From positions 620,001 through 684,000 of the forward strand of contig CANXME010002568.1 of the NCBI GenBank assembly GCA_948144175.1: a DNA stretch of 64,000 bases, written 5' to 3'. Source of the DNA: Closterium sp. NIES-65. Its lineage: Eukaryota > Streptophyta > Zygnematophyceae > Desmidiales > Closteriaceae. Below, piece after piece: positions 10,389-22,500 of this stretch; within the stretch, counting starts at the first letter, position 1, and each line of letters opens with the position of its first letter. A program made the translations under genes and the position numbers. The notes below the pieces were generated by a model. It was not told the DNA's origin and searched no databases. It was given only the letters and a program-made list of their open reading frames with translations.

Positions 10389-11746
10389 ACCTGCCGGCGC
10401 GGCTCCGTCTCTTAATAGTCGCGCCGCTTCTCAAGCTCTGGCGGCGGCGCGGGGAGCTGATCGCAACCGCCAAAGCCAACCCCACGGCTCTAATCTCTGC
10501 TGGCGCCGCCCTAGGCGTCTTTCTTGGGACTTTCGTCGTCGGCCCGCTGCTCTTCTCCCCTCCACCGCTCCTCCCGCCATCCCACTTCCCCACCAACCAC
10601 CTCATCCCCGCTATACGCGAATTCGCCGATCCGGAAATCGTAGACCGATGCGTCGCTATAGCGGAAGGCGCTCCGGGGTCGCTAGCACGGTCGTTTTCCC
10701 AGGCGAATCAGGACTGGCTACTATTTCACAACTATTTTCGACACATTCCGTACGGCTCGGGCGTGTATGTAGACATAGGATCCAGCCACCCGGAGCATTT
10801 CAGCAACACTTATTTCTTCGACCGGTGCTTAGGCTGGCGCGGGCTGTGCGTGGAGCCAAACCCTAAGTACTATCACCAGTATGCTAAGTATAAGCGGACG
10901 TGTACTGTAGTTCCTGCGTGCGTTCTGGACCGTAACGCGACACTTAAAATGGATTTCCAAGGCGGGATGTACGGGAGGGTGACTAAGGAGGATCCGTCTG
11001 GAGCAGCAGCAGCAGGGGAGGGAGCATCGACGGACGACAATGAGATTGAATTCAATCCGACGGGTCCTGTTCCACGAGGCTACGCCCGATGCCGTCCGTT
11101 GGAGGAGATCCTAGACGAACATTCAATCCACACCGTTGATTTCGCGAGTATAGACGTGGAGGGCGCGGAAGCCTCGGCGCTCCACTGCTTCCCGTTCCGA
11201 GCCTACGACATCCGAACCTGGCTCGTAGAAACGGATAAGGCTGGGAAAGACTTGTATCGAATCTTCATGCGAGCTGGGTATGCGCTTGTAACGGAAGTGC
11301 TCTGTCCTCAGAACCGACTACACTCCCCCTTAACCCACATGGGCGTGAAACTCGACTCAATTTTCCGGCGAGTTACCCCTGGACCCTTCCCACCCTCCAG
11401 CGGCCCGGGTAAACTCGAAATTACACCCGAAACCGCCGCCAGTGCTCCGCCTAGCACCAACTCTTCCGAAACCCCGCCTCCGCCTCCCCGCCCGCGGCCC
11501 CCCTTCCGCCAGCAACCCCCTGTGTTCCCCTCAGGAGACTTTGTGTACGGGCCAGCGTGGTTGCCGGGGGGGGAGAGGGCGGGGAAGGGGCCTGAACCGT
11601 CGTGCAAACACAAGGCACCGTGTGAGGAGCAGGTGCCGCATTTGGAGGAGGAGGAGGTGGAGGAGAGTAGCTTGAAGCTGAAGCTGGGGACGTGCAGGCG
11701 AGGGGGGATGCCCATGTCTGTGCACCCGGTTGCTTATAGAGGGTGA
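10389..11746 (+). CDS. FkbM-family methyltransferase, type II membrane protein
   Basis: The reading frame is open from 10253 to TGA at 11744-11746 but has no ATG before the catalytic domain, so an upstream exon must supply the start. I place this exon after the AG at 10387-10388. A basic stretch is followed by one hydrophobic segment (ALISAGAALGVFLGTFVV, codons at about 10487-10555), which suggests a Golgi or ER signal anchor. Then come FkbM-family (Methyltransf_21) hallmarks: SQANQDWLLFHNYF, the SAM-binding motif VYVDIGSSHPEHFSNTYFFD, GWRGLCVEPNPKYY, and FASIDVEGAE near 11145. The C-terminus is Pro-rich and probably disordered. The family methylates small molecules or sugars; the substrate cannot be told here. 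Confidence 0.78.
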
Positions 11747-12040
11747 TTTTGTTGTGAGGATGGGATGGGGTGGGCAGGGGGAGGTTTGTAAGGGCAGGTG
11801 CCGGATTTGGAGGTAGGGGAGGAGTAGGAGGAGGTGAAGGGGAGTGGTTTGAAGCTGAAGCTGGGGACGTGCAGGCTAGGGGGAATGCCCATGTCTGTGC
11901 ACCCGGTTGCTCATAGAGGTTGATTTTATTGTGTAGATGGGGTGGGGTGGGCAGGGAGAGAGGGGAGAGAGAGGGGGGGGGGGGTTGTGCGGAGCAGGTG
12001 CCACATCTGGAGGTGGACGGGAGCAGCTTGAAGCTGATGT
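11620..12040 (+). repeat. tandem copies of the 3' end of the FkbM-type gene
   Basis: The block GAGGAGCAGGTGCCGCATTT...GCACCCGGTTGCTTATAGAGG (about 11620-11775), which holds the last codons and stop, is repeated at about 11790-11960 (GGCAGGTGCCGGATTTGGAG...GTTGCTCATAGAGG) and begins a third time at about 11990-12030 (GAGCAGGTGCCACATCTGGA). The copies differ by substitutions and lie in the 3' flank. Confidence 0.8.
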
Positions 12041-12399
12041 GGATCCAGTTGTGGTTAAGAAATGGCTAGCTGTTGTTGCAGCGGCGAGAGGAGTATGGGA
12101 GTATGCATGCAAGTGGAGTGGGATTCCCAAATTCTGGGGTTGTTTAGGTGGAGTGGAGAGCAGTAGTAGCTGAAGCTTGGGCGAGCAGGAGATGTTGGTG
12201 CGAGGATGATTGGTTCGTTCGCAGTTACCAGGCAACCACCTGCACCTGCTTGTAGACAGACATCTGTTTTGTGCTTGTGAATGCTGTGAAGGAACAGAAT
12301 GGTCAGAATAAGCATAGTGTACCACACACTCACCCTGCATGGTTTTGTATTCAAGGTGGAGTGGCGGTGCTGCACCTTTCACATGCCATAGCGTGTTGA

Positions 12400-12790
12400 A
12401 ACTTGAAAATTGTTTCCTACCAGTACCGTACGTCACAGTCCACAGAATGGAGCCAGTTTTGCGGCTCCTCTTGAGGACTTCTGAGGTGCTTAAAGCAATC
12501 CTCCTCACCCATGGTTAGGATGGCGCTTGTGCAAATCTTGACAGCCCTTGTCACAGTTCACAGCATGAAACATGACAGCTGCGACCTCATGACAACTGTG
12601 AACTTTTGCTGCCCCTCGTGACAACTTCTGAGGTTATCGACAGCTGTCGCAGTCCCCGGAGTGGAACAGGTTCCTTCCCCAGTTCCTGTCAGAAGCAAGC
12701 TGGGCGCCTCATTCACCGCACGGCTCACGCTTGTGCAGCTCCCTACAGCCATCACAGTCCACGGAATGGAACCAGTTCCTATCCTTCAAC
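12400..12790 (-). repeat. degenerate copies of the 3' end of the LRR gene
   Basis: The last exon segment (plus strand CATCACAGTCCACGGAATGG, about 12750) recurs as GCTGTCGCAGTCCCCGGAGTGG at about 12645 and CGTCACAGTCCACAGAATGG at about 12430, each followed by AGCCAG/AACAGG/AACCAG text. The copies lie 3' of the stop codon at 12709. Confidence 0.65.
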
Positions 12791-15344
12791 TGGGGAAGCA
12801 AGCCGGGGGGCGCACTCGGCTTCGTTTCCCCACACCCAGTCACCCGAATCCTCCTCAGTTCAGTGAAGGAGGAAAAGAAGGACGGCAGCGTTTGGAGGTT
12901 AGTCCAGTGGTGCAGAGTCAACTCAGTCAAAGCGGTGGCAGAGGCGAGGGAGTCAGGGAGGAAGGGCAGGTCGCACTTGGCGATTTGCAGCACTCGGAGG
13001 GACGCCGGGCAGGCAATCTCTGGCTTTAAGTGGATCACTTGAGTGTTGTTCTGGTAATAGGCCTCAAGGCCGTGGTCCCAGGCCCACCAAGGCACCTCGG
13101 TGCGACAAGTTAATGTCCACATGTCATTCCGGATCACGGACAGGCCGAGCGTGTGCAGCTGAGTCAGCGCTGACAGGGACGCGAGCATCTCCCTGCCGCC
13201 CAGCTGGCAACAATTGTCGACCACTAGCGAGTGGAGGCTCGGCAGGTGGGAGAAGAGATTACTCGAGCCTAGCTCCCCCCCGGGCTTCCCTTCCCAGTGG
13301 CAATCGGGAAGCGGCTGATACAAGTGCAAGTAGCGGAGGTTAGAGTACCATCCCTGGTCGATCCCATGCAGTCGCACGGACCAAAACACCGACAGGTGTG
13401 TGAGGCTTGGCAGGGGACCCATGTCTACCTCCATAGCACCCCCCCAGCACTTGGTCACAATCATCTCTCGGAGGTTCGGGAACAAGAACCGGTCTCCCTC
13501 GCCCCTCCACGCTGGGTCCCAGCGGTGTGGGGAAAGCGTGGGGACCAAGTCGCCGTACACGCACGAGTCCTGCCCCCCTGCCCCCACTGCTGTCACTTCC
13601 AGGTGCTCCACTGACTCGGCTGCCCGCCCTGCAGCGTGCAGCAGGCTGCACTGGTTGTAGCGCAGCTGTAGCCGGCGCAGAGACACGGGTAGAGGCGCGC
13701 CTGCGGTTATTCCGTCCGCCGTCATGGAGAGGACTTGCAGGTTGGGGAGGAGGGGGAGGGCGTCTGAGGTGTCTGGGAGGGCTTTGGGGGCGAGGAAGCG
13801 GGTGAGGTGGCGGAGGTGGCGGATGGATGGGGGAAGGCCGAGGGAGGAGCGGAGGGTGAGCGAGGAGAGGAGCGGCAACGAGGCCAGCCCTCGAATTGGC
13901 CCACCTGCTGCTGTTGCTGCTCCTACTCCTGCTGCTGTTACTCCGACTGCTGTTGCGGCTGGGGCATGTGCAAGTCCTTGCTGCTCCTCTCCCTCCTCCT
14001 CCGGGACCTCCTCTGTGAGTCCTAGATAATGGCTCCACACGCCACGCCCCTCCTCGAACTCCTCTTGGTCGTCGTCAAACGGCACTCTTAACGACGTCTC
14101 CAGCCCCTGCAGCTGCGACAGACGCCAGGCGGACCCGTGCATCACCATAACCACCTCGCTATAGTCACCATCCCCACGCTCCCCATTGCCACCATTGCCA
14201 CTGCCGTCGCTATCGCCACTGCTGTAGGGAGTGTGCAGCAGAATCAGCTTCTGCAGCCGAGACTCGAGCCCGAGAAACAGATCAGGAGACAGGCGAGCCC
14301 CCCTCCCAGCCACCCTGAGCCTCAATTGCAGCTCTTTCAGAGATTTGAGTGCACTGAAGGGTGACCCAGACAGGAGGACAGCTGGCAGGCAGTTGCGGTT
14401 ACCACTGTCACCGCTGTTACCATAGTTACCGCTGTTACCAGCACCGAGGGCGAGATTGAGGGAGGTGAGGCGGGGAGGGAGAGGAGGGAGTGAGGGAGGT
14501 GCGAGAGAGGGAGGGAGAGGGATTGGATGCGGTGGCAGTGATCGAAGAACCAAGGAGAGAGGCTTAGGAACGAGGCCAAGCCGTCGCCTTGAAGATGCAG
14601 CGAATGTAGTCGCTTACACCTGGAGACCACACCTAAGAGCCCTGCTTTAATAGCGCGGCTCATTTCCGTCCGCCGCTGCTGCCGCTCCTGTTCTCTCCTC
14701 GCCTCCTTCCTCTCTCGCCTGATCTCTCTCCCACGCCTTGCCACCAGCTCTCTAGCTGCAACCTTTACAACTATACCATCCTCTTCAGCCCACCGCCTCT
14801 CCCACTCTCGTGCTATCTCTTTCTCTTTCTCCTCTTCCTCCTCCGTCTCCTCATCCCGCCGCCCACATCGCTCTTCCCGCTCCATCCATCCCGCCACGTC
14901 AGCCTGCACGTGGCAGCTCCTCAGCGCCCCCAGCCCCGCCACCGCGTCCAGCACCGTCCTGACGTCACCCGGGCCCAAATCCACGTCACCACGCAGTGGC
15001 ACGCGCACAGACGCAAGATTCGGGAACTGCTGCAGAAGCTCAGTCACCTGCTGGACAGACGGCATATCAGCATGCCAGCAGTTTCCGTGCACATGCAGCC
15101 ACTGGTCGTGCTCGACCATGCAGTGGTATCCCACCCGCAGCTCCTCTCTCGTCGGGTGGCACTCGTGGCCCTCATCCCGCTCCATCTGCAGCACCCGCCG
15201 CGCGAACCGCCGCCTGCTGGCGACTCTAGAAAGAAAAGAAGTACTAGAAGCAGAAATAGGAGAAGGAGGAGTGGTAGGAGGCGGCGCAGCAGGGTCGTCA
15301 CACAACGGCGCGGAAATGCTCAATGGGGGGTCCGAGTCGGCCAT
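12709..15344 (-). CDS. leucine-rich repeat protein, one apparent frameshift
   Basis: Two overlapping frames make one LRR protein. The upstream frame (15377 down to about 14460; first ATG at 15342-15344, MADSDPPLSISAP) has a charged helical stretch (EEEEEKEKEIAREWERRW) and LRR text such as CKRLHSLHLQGDGLASF. The downstream frame (about 14500 to TGA at 12709) continues with LPPRLTSLNLALGAGN and many leucine-rich units (SLPSLHSLVVDNC, LTQLHTLGLSVI, ASLRVLQIAKCDLPFLPDSL). The switch lies in a CTCCCTC-rich stretch near 14460-14500 with no obvious GT/AG pair, so it is either a true frameshift or a sequence error. No kinase, NB-ARC or transmembrane part is seen, and function is unknown. It is convergent with the FkbM gene. 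Confidence 0.65.
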
Positions 15345-15377
15345 TCCAAGCTGCCATGCGGACGGGTCGTCCAGCAC

Positions 15378-18300
15378 CCAAAGCGCCGACGACCACGGAT
15401 CCCACTCGCCGCTTTCGCTGCAGCAGCTGCTGCTCGTCGGAATCGGATCCCACGCCTCGTTGGGTTCAGCCTCTCCGTTAGTTTGCCGTGCCGCATGACT
15501 GCGGCCGCCGAGCGTTCCGTCGACCCTGGCGCCGCTGCTCGCGGCGCCGTTGCTCTTAGGATCGTAAGCACCTTAGTCGGCAATAGTCTACTTGCTATCG
15601 CCTATTGTGTTCTCCACGATCTCCCGAATCCAATGATATGCGCAGCTCTGCTTGAAGTTGTCAATACACACTTCAGCAATTTTCAAAATCTGATTGGTAT
15701 GATTTCCAGAATGAGTACAAGCAGTTTTATAGTCAGGCAAGACACAAAATGCGATTCGTAACTTCACTTGTTTCCCAAGTAACCGCGTGCGCCTCGTCTC
15801 ACCCTGAGTCGCACACGCAACCGAACCGAATTCGGTGAACACTCCTCAAGACCGAATCTTGAACTTTCTCGAACACCCCTCGAGCTCGAACCACAATTTC
15901 CCCTTGCCAACTTCAATCTCGATGCTTCTTCCACCTTCTCACACATTCCTTCTCGATTTCTCTCTCCCTTCTCACGCCGTAGGCCGATTTCCACCGTTTC
16001 ACACACGCGCTTCCATTTCGCCGTCGTAGATGCTTTCGCCTTAGGTTCCGTGGTTGGGCGAACCAACCCTAACAGTTGCTGGATCCGCCTGCGCGTTCGG
16101 CGCCGCGAAGCACGGGCCTCCAGCGGAGCTGGAGCGGGTCGAAAGCGAGGGAGAGATGCTGCACGGCGTGGCGGTAAGCGCGGCGCCATTCGCGGCACGC
16201 CTGGCCTGTGCGGCGGAGATGATCGGCGGAGATGGCGCGGTGGGAGAGAAGGGCGAGCGCGTGGGAAAGACAGTCCGGCGGGAGGGACGGCGGAAGGGAC
16301 GGCGGGAGGGACGGTTTGAGTGCCGCGGCGGCGCTTTCTTGAAGGTCTCGATACCGAGCACGAGTCGCGTTCTTGCGAACAACTTTTGCTTTGCTGCGGT
16401 ACGCTGCGGTTTCCGTCCTATTGCAGCAAGCGGCGGCGCCTTGCGTCGAATAAGTTATTCGCGCGGCGACGGACTGCTGCTGATTTCTCTTGCTGCTGCT
16501 GCGGGCTCCGTTTAGCAGGCTTCGTCAATCGCCGTTGCGGCTCTTTATCCGATCTCCGCCGCTGCTGCTTTCGTCGCGCCTGCTGCTCCGACCGCTCTTG
16601 CCGCGGCAGCGGCGATGCGTCTGTCGCTGGCGCCGCGCGTCGCGCTGGGCTCACGGTTTTCGCCCTTTTTAACAGCTCCGACAGACACACCTTCACGTTC
16701 GTCAACTCTGAGGTGGATTTTTTCGTCGATAAGTGGACGTCGACGCTGCTGACACGTGTCTGACGAATCTTACTCGACACATCATGATTATAACATAATG
16801 TCATTGCTGATATCCCGTTACTACAATTCGAATCAGCAGCGCGTCGTTTTTCTCGCTCCGTGCCTCCTACTGCGGCTGATTCCCAGCGCTGCTGCCGGCA
16901 TTGGCGCTGCATTTGCCGCAGGTTACGCCGTTGGGGGTTCCGCGTTGAGAAACCCATGATAATGCGCCGCGCTGAACGCGGTTACGGCTCGTCTAGTACG
17001 GGTGTCCGCCTCTGCTGCTATTGTCATGCGCCTAAGATATTCGATATAATCTAGCTTTCGAGGAGAAAGAAGTATTTGGCGCAAAAATGCGATCTTGTAT
17101 TTGCGACGCTTGTGCTTCCTGGTGAGCACGCAAAACATGAGGCGGTGGTTTGGAAGGGACATCACAAAAAACCGGACCTGAAAACAGGCGGTTTAGGTTC
17201 GGTTTTCTGTCCAACCAATGGAAAACCGTCGAAAAACACTCAACTTGTTCCGACGGAATTCCACCGAGTGGCGCGCTGGTAGTGTCACTAGATTTTCCAT
17301 CGGATTTCCATCTCGGAGGGATTCTATGACTTAAATCGGAAAGCAGAGATTGTTTCCGGCGGATTTCCACCACCATCGCGCTTCGGTCAAAACTGATTTC
17401 CCCAGCAATAAATTTGATAATTTTTACTGTACATATACTACACTGTGCAAAGGTGGTACACGGAAGAAAAGCAATTCCGATAAATGTTTACCAACAATTT
17501 TATATCAATAAAACCCTTTTCCCAGTCGATACTAATTTGCACCAAATATATTTCTGGAGTAAGTTTCAATGTTTCACATAATATGTATTATTATTGCAGT
17601 ACATACAACAGAGAGTTAATGGGTCTTAACACAATACCTAATAAGATCTAAAAGTAAAGCACAGATAGGAAGCACATACTAGTACACAAAATACGGTAAC
17701 CTGCAAACCTTGCTGCTGGTCTATGCACACTACAAGATCACATCAAGGCAAGGATAAGACCCATAACATGCTGCCTTTGCTGCTGCAGCAACAGCATGAC
17801 AGAACGCCGTAGTAGCTGCTGCTCCTGCAGTAGCATAACAAAAGGGAAAACACTAAATCACGTTACTTCAAATAGAAAAAAGCTGCACAGTTACCACGGA
17901 AAGAAAGCTGTTTTTTTTTTTAACAGAATTGCGAACAGGCATCGGCGCCACCATAAATCACATCTAGTCTCGGGTACTGCTTGAATTGATGGTCTGCGAA
18001 ATCAGCACAGAAGACACAAGTCAGTCGAATGACTGAAATGCGAACCCATCACAAGTTTCAGGAAAGAAGAAACAGCAGAGAAGCGACGCTCGCGTCGGAC
18101 GTGTTGCAGAGCTTTCACGCATTAATCAGTTCTGCACCAGTAAAAACGAAGCGCCGAAGAGTGAAATAACATCGCTACTAGAAACCGATGACTTGAATTG
18201 AAACGATACTACGTACCTGTTAATCGACATTAAGCGTGGTGGAAAGCAGAGGAGAGAGACGAGTTACGAAGGCGAGGGAGGAAAGAAGATTGAAAAATGC

Positions 18301-18940
18301 GTGAAGTGATGGAAGGGGACGCTGAAAGAGGAAGAAGGGAAGGATTGCTGCGCAAGGTGCACCAGCTGCTGCTGCCGTTGCCCCGTCAGCAGAGCAGCTG
18401 CGCTTGCGCAGTCGCGCTGGCTGCTGCTTGTGCTGGGTGGGTTGAGCTGTTGCGGGGGGGAGGGGAAAGTTGCGCTTGCAGTGCTGCATGTCCCAGATGC
18501 GCTTGAGGCAGTTCCAGCAATTGCGCGCAGATGGCAGTTGCAGCAATTGCGCAGCTGCACTAGATCGTAGTCTAGCGCAATTGTGCAAGTTGTGCAGTTT
18601 AGCACCACGTAACTGAATACTTGACGGCGAGAAAGGACCAATCATAAGAATTCCTATCGCCAACAAGGTGGGTAAAAAATGAGTACACCAATGACAGAAC
18701 ACTTCAACGATGACGTGTTCGCGTTCTTGAGCAGGGGGCGTATTGAAATGACGTGTGCAGGATTGACCAAAGCGGTGGCCAGTCCAGGAGTCTACAGTAT
18801 ATGCAGTTATATTGACCGGACTCGTACTTTCCCATTTTTCTCCAAAATCCGATTTCTATTTCCCACAAAGTATCACAATCTGTAACAAATATACGCGGTT
18901 TTATCATTGTAAAGTATATTCCAGCCGAAACTTAACACTT
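15378..18940. other. 3.5 kb without a convincing gene
   Basis: 15378-15590 may still be 5' region of the LRR gene (the frame stays open to a TAA near 15575 but has no ATG). 16040-16960 is GC-rich with several open frames on both strands (for example 16054-16515 plus, which begins with TTG not ATG, and 16418-16957 minus, very basic); none has a recognisable domain. 17040-18940 is AT-rich and has no long frame. Confidence 0.5.
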
Positions 18941-19223
18941 AACACTTTCATTGCTATTATAATCTTCATATAATTACAAAGGCCTATCCTTGCACAATTT
19001 TCTCTAATTAGTTGTTTGTGACAAAGTTTGAAGAAAGAAAGAGGATTGAACTAGCAAGAATGAGGATACAAATAGCAAACCCTAGAAGGGTTCTACTCGC
19101 TATAGAGCACCCCACTACAGGCTAGAACAATAAGATAATATTCTGACAGTTTGAACCACCATATATTCCTACCACGAACTGCGAATGACACAAAATCTGC
19201 CAAACATGCCTGCAAGTCGAGTG
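18940..19223. repeat. ~180-bp AT-rich satellite-like unit, split by a solo LTR
   Basis: With the solo LTR at 19019-19148 removed, the text GGCCTATCCTTGCACAATTTT...GTTTG joined to AACCACCATATATTCCTACC...AACATGCC follows the same order as the two units at 26635-27026 (GCCTATCATCGCACAGTTCT...TTTGAAATCGTATATGTTCC...). Identity is moderate. The unit ends at GAGTG, the target site of element H. Confidence 0.6.
19019..19148 (-). repeat. solo LTR of the copia family (130 bp)
   Basis: It runs TGACAAAGTTTG...ATATTCTGACA, matching the H and D LTRs in the block CAAATAGCAAACCCTAGAAG / CACCCCACTACAGGCTAG. It is flanked by GTTTG on both sides (19014-19018 and 19149-19153), a perfect 5-bp target duplication with no internal sequence. 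This is the product of LTR-LTR recombination. Confidence 0.85.
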
Positions 19224-19357
19224 TGTGAAAGAGAGAACGAGAAAATGGAATGACTATGAAAGAAGTGAGTACAAATAGGAAACCCTAATTGGGTTGTACC
19301 CCCTATGGGATACCCCACTATAGCCTACACAATAGTATAAGCTATATAGTTCTGACA
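19224..19357 (-). repeat. 3' LTR of element H
   Basis: 134 bp, TGTGAAAGAGAG...AGTTCTGACA on the plus strand, next to the polypurine tract (CACCCCCATA on the plus strand). Identical to 26501-26634. Confidence 0.95.
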
Positions 19358-19568
19358 CACCCCCATAGGCAAAGTGGGGGAGAACAAGGGGTCACAAGAC
19401 CAGTCAAGCAAAGCAAAGCAAAGCTCAGGGTGGATCACAAAGTCACCACACATTCCGAGCACAAGTTCAAGGCCACATGGCCAGTTCACATGCAAGATCA
19501 TATATAGAGATATACAAGAGTCAAGTAAGCAAGAGCAAGAGTATATATAGGCGAAGGTACAAGCAAGG

Positions 19569-22500
19569 TCAAGAGGAGAGCAAGTGAGGCAAGACAGGCA
19601 CAAGACCCAACTGCGTGCAACAACGCTGATGATCACAAGGCGCAAGTGCCTTGGTGAAGACATCAGCAGTGTTGGCCTCAGAGGCCACGTACGCAAGTCG
19701 CAACTGTCCACGCTGCTGTAGCTCACGAGCAAGAAAGTAGCGGAGAGCAATGTGCTTCGTTCTGTGCTCCAGTCTCTGCTCTCGACACAAGGCCAGCATG
19801 GCCTTGTTGTCTACGTACAGGACTGGAGGAGAACGAGGCTGCTCTCCAAGGTCGGTCAACAGGTAGGTGAGCCAGCGTAACTCCTGTGCAGCCATAGCCC
19901 CGGCGTAGATCTCAGCCTCACAACTGGAGCCGAGAACAGAAGACGAGCGGGTAGCCCGCCACGAAACAGAGCCGGAACCAAGGCTGAAGGTGTAACCCTG
20001 TGACGACCGCTGCGTAGCCTGGTCGTCAGCCCAAGAAGCGTCCGCGTGCCCAGTGAGGACCACTGGACTGCGCCCTCCAAGCACTAGCCCCATGCCCGAC
20101 GTACTGCACAAGTAGCGCAACACCCTCTTCGCTGCAGCCATGTGCTCTGGTCGGTGTCTCCCAGGAGCAACATAGCGTGCGAGAATGCTAAGAGGGTATG
20201 CAAGGTCAGGTCGTGTGCAGGTCATCAGGTACATGAGGCAGCCAACAAGCTCTGCATACGGGCCACTCGAATCTACGGACTCATCCGAAGGCAGAGCTGA
20301 GAGCGAGTGGCGAGTAGGCAGAGGAGTGGCCTGAGGCGAGGAGTACGTGAAGCCGAAGCGCTGAAGGACCTGCTGCACCATGTGTGACTGAGTCAGGGTA
20401 ATGGTGCGGCGTGCTCTGTCCCGGGTGATCTGCAAGCCAAGATAGCTGCGCAGTTCACCCAGGTCAGTGCACGTGTGTCTCTTCTGCAGCTCGGACTTCA
20501 CGTAGGCGAGTCCAGCAGTGTCAGCTGTGGCAAAGACCAAGTCGTCGACGTACGCGAGGATGTAGAACGGCGGCAGAGAGGTGTCGGTGCGCAGAAACAG
20601 CGACGGGTCGGCAGTAGAAGGAGCAAACCCAAGTGCCGCGAGCGTAGTCCTCAGTGTGTCGTGCCACTCACGTGGCGCCTGGCGGAGACCGTAGACTGGA
20701 CGCCGGAGACTCCACTGGGTACCAGGAGGGAAAGACCCAATGAAGCCAGGTGGGCGACGCAGCCAGATCTCCTCGTGCAGGCTGCCCTGCAAGAAAGCTG
20801 TGCTGAAGTCGAGAGAGTGCAGCTCGTAGTCACGGTGAGCAGCAACGTGCAGCAGGACCCGAAGAGTGGTCATCTTCGGGGTGGGGGAGAAGGTCTGAAA
20901 GTAGTCAACCCCCTGCCGCTGACTGAAGCCACGAGCCACGTAACGCGCCTTGAAGACAGGCGGAGAACCCGGCGGCCGCTTCACCCTGAAAATCCACATG
21001 CCACTGACGATGTTCGCCCCAGGGGGGGGAACAGCGTCAACGTAGGTGCCTGTGGACTTCCAGGAAGCCATCTCTGCATCCATAGCTGCCTGCCACTGAG
21101 AGGAGTAGGGACCCTCTATCGCCTCCGCGTAAGAGCGCGGAGTCGGGATGTCTGGTGCATCCGGGTCTCCCTCAGGGGCTAGCAGTACAGACGCGAGACG
21201 AGGTGAAGCGGCGGCTAGACACTGGAACTCCTCCTGCCTGTCCTCAAGGACGTCCGTGCCAAGGGCACACTCACCCCCGACGGACGGAGGACAGGCGGAC
21301 TCAGACTCAGTGACAAGACGGGCAGCGTAGTCTAGACGACAGCGCGCAGCAAAGTCGACAAGCTCAGTGACAAGGGCAGACGCAGCAGACGACTCGAAGG
21401 AAGGGTCAGTGACAGCTGTAGCAAGGAGACGCGTGACAGTAGGACTGGCAGCACGAAGAGAGTCCGACTCCGGGTCGGCAAGAGCAGGAAGAGAGGAAGC
21501 AGGAGGAGAAGGCAAAGGGGCACGCAGAGGAGCAGTGGACGGACGCAGTGACATCCGGTGCGTGCCAGGAACAGGAGGAGGACGTTGACGCGACCCGCGA
21601 CCACTAGCGCGCTCAGTACGAACAGGCGACACAGGACGAGACGCAGGCTCACGACGCTCAGTAAGACCTCCAGTCGGACCAGTGTAGGGAGACGGAGCAG
21701 GCAAAGGGGAGGCAGGCTGTAGCTGTGGCTGTGACCGGACAGGCTGCGGACCCTCTAAGGGAGGAGGAGGAGGAGGCGGAAGACCAAGAACCTGCTGCAG
21801 GAGCGGAACGAAGTAAGGTCGGGGCCGCGCGGCGACACCAGAAACAGCAGGAACAGTACCAGCAGCCCCGGCAGGAGTACCCACTCCAGCAGCACCTCCA
21901 GCAGCACCACCAGAAGCTCCAGAACCTCCAGCAGCAGCACCAGGAGCACTGTCAGTCGGACCGCCAACGGCAGGCTCAGCGCCAACACCCTCAGTAGCAC
22001 CAGCTCCAGGAGAACTCTCAGACCCAGCAGCTCCAGCACCCACAGTACGAGCACCGGCGGGACGCGAGGCAGCAGTACCCTCTGCAGCCGAAGAACCACC
22101 AGCACCAGCAGCACACCTCCAGCGCCTGGCAAACCACTCACGCAGCTCCTGCGGGGAGAGTGGCTCCCGGCGAGACGAAGCACCCCCAGGCACAGCACCC
22201 CCAGGCTCAGCACCCCCAGGCACAGCACCCCCAGGCTCGGCACCTCCAGGCTCAGCACCCCCAGACGCAGCACCCCCAGGCTCAGCACCCCTAGGCACAG
22301 CACCCCAAGGCTCAGCATCCCCAGGCTCAGCACCCCCAGGCTCAGCACCCCCAGGCTCAGCACCCCCAGGCTCAGCACCCCCAGGCTCAGCACCCCCAGG
22401 CTCAGCACCCCCAGGCTCAGCACCCCCAGACTCCGCACCCCCAGGCTCAGCTCCCGCAGCAGCACCAGAGTCACCAGTGACCTCGAAAGGCTCGACCGCG

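Noticed and set aside
16054-16515. 154-codon open frame on the plus strand
   Set aside because: It starts with TTG, has no recognisable domain, and competes with open frames on the other strand in GC-rich DNA.
16418-16957. 179-codon basic frame on the minus strand
   Set aside because: Low-complexity Arg/Gln content and no match to any family I know; not enough to call a gene.
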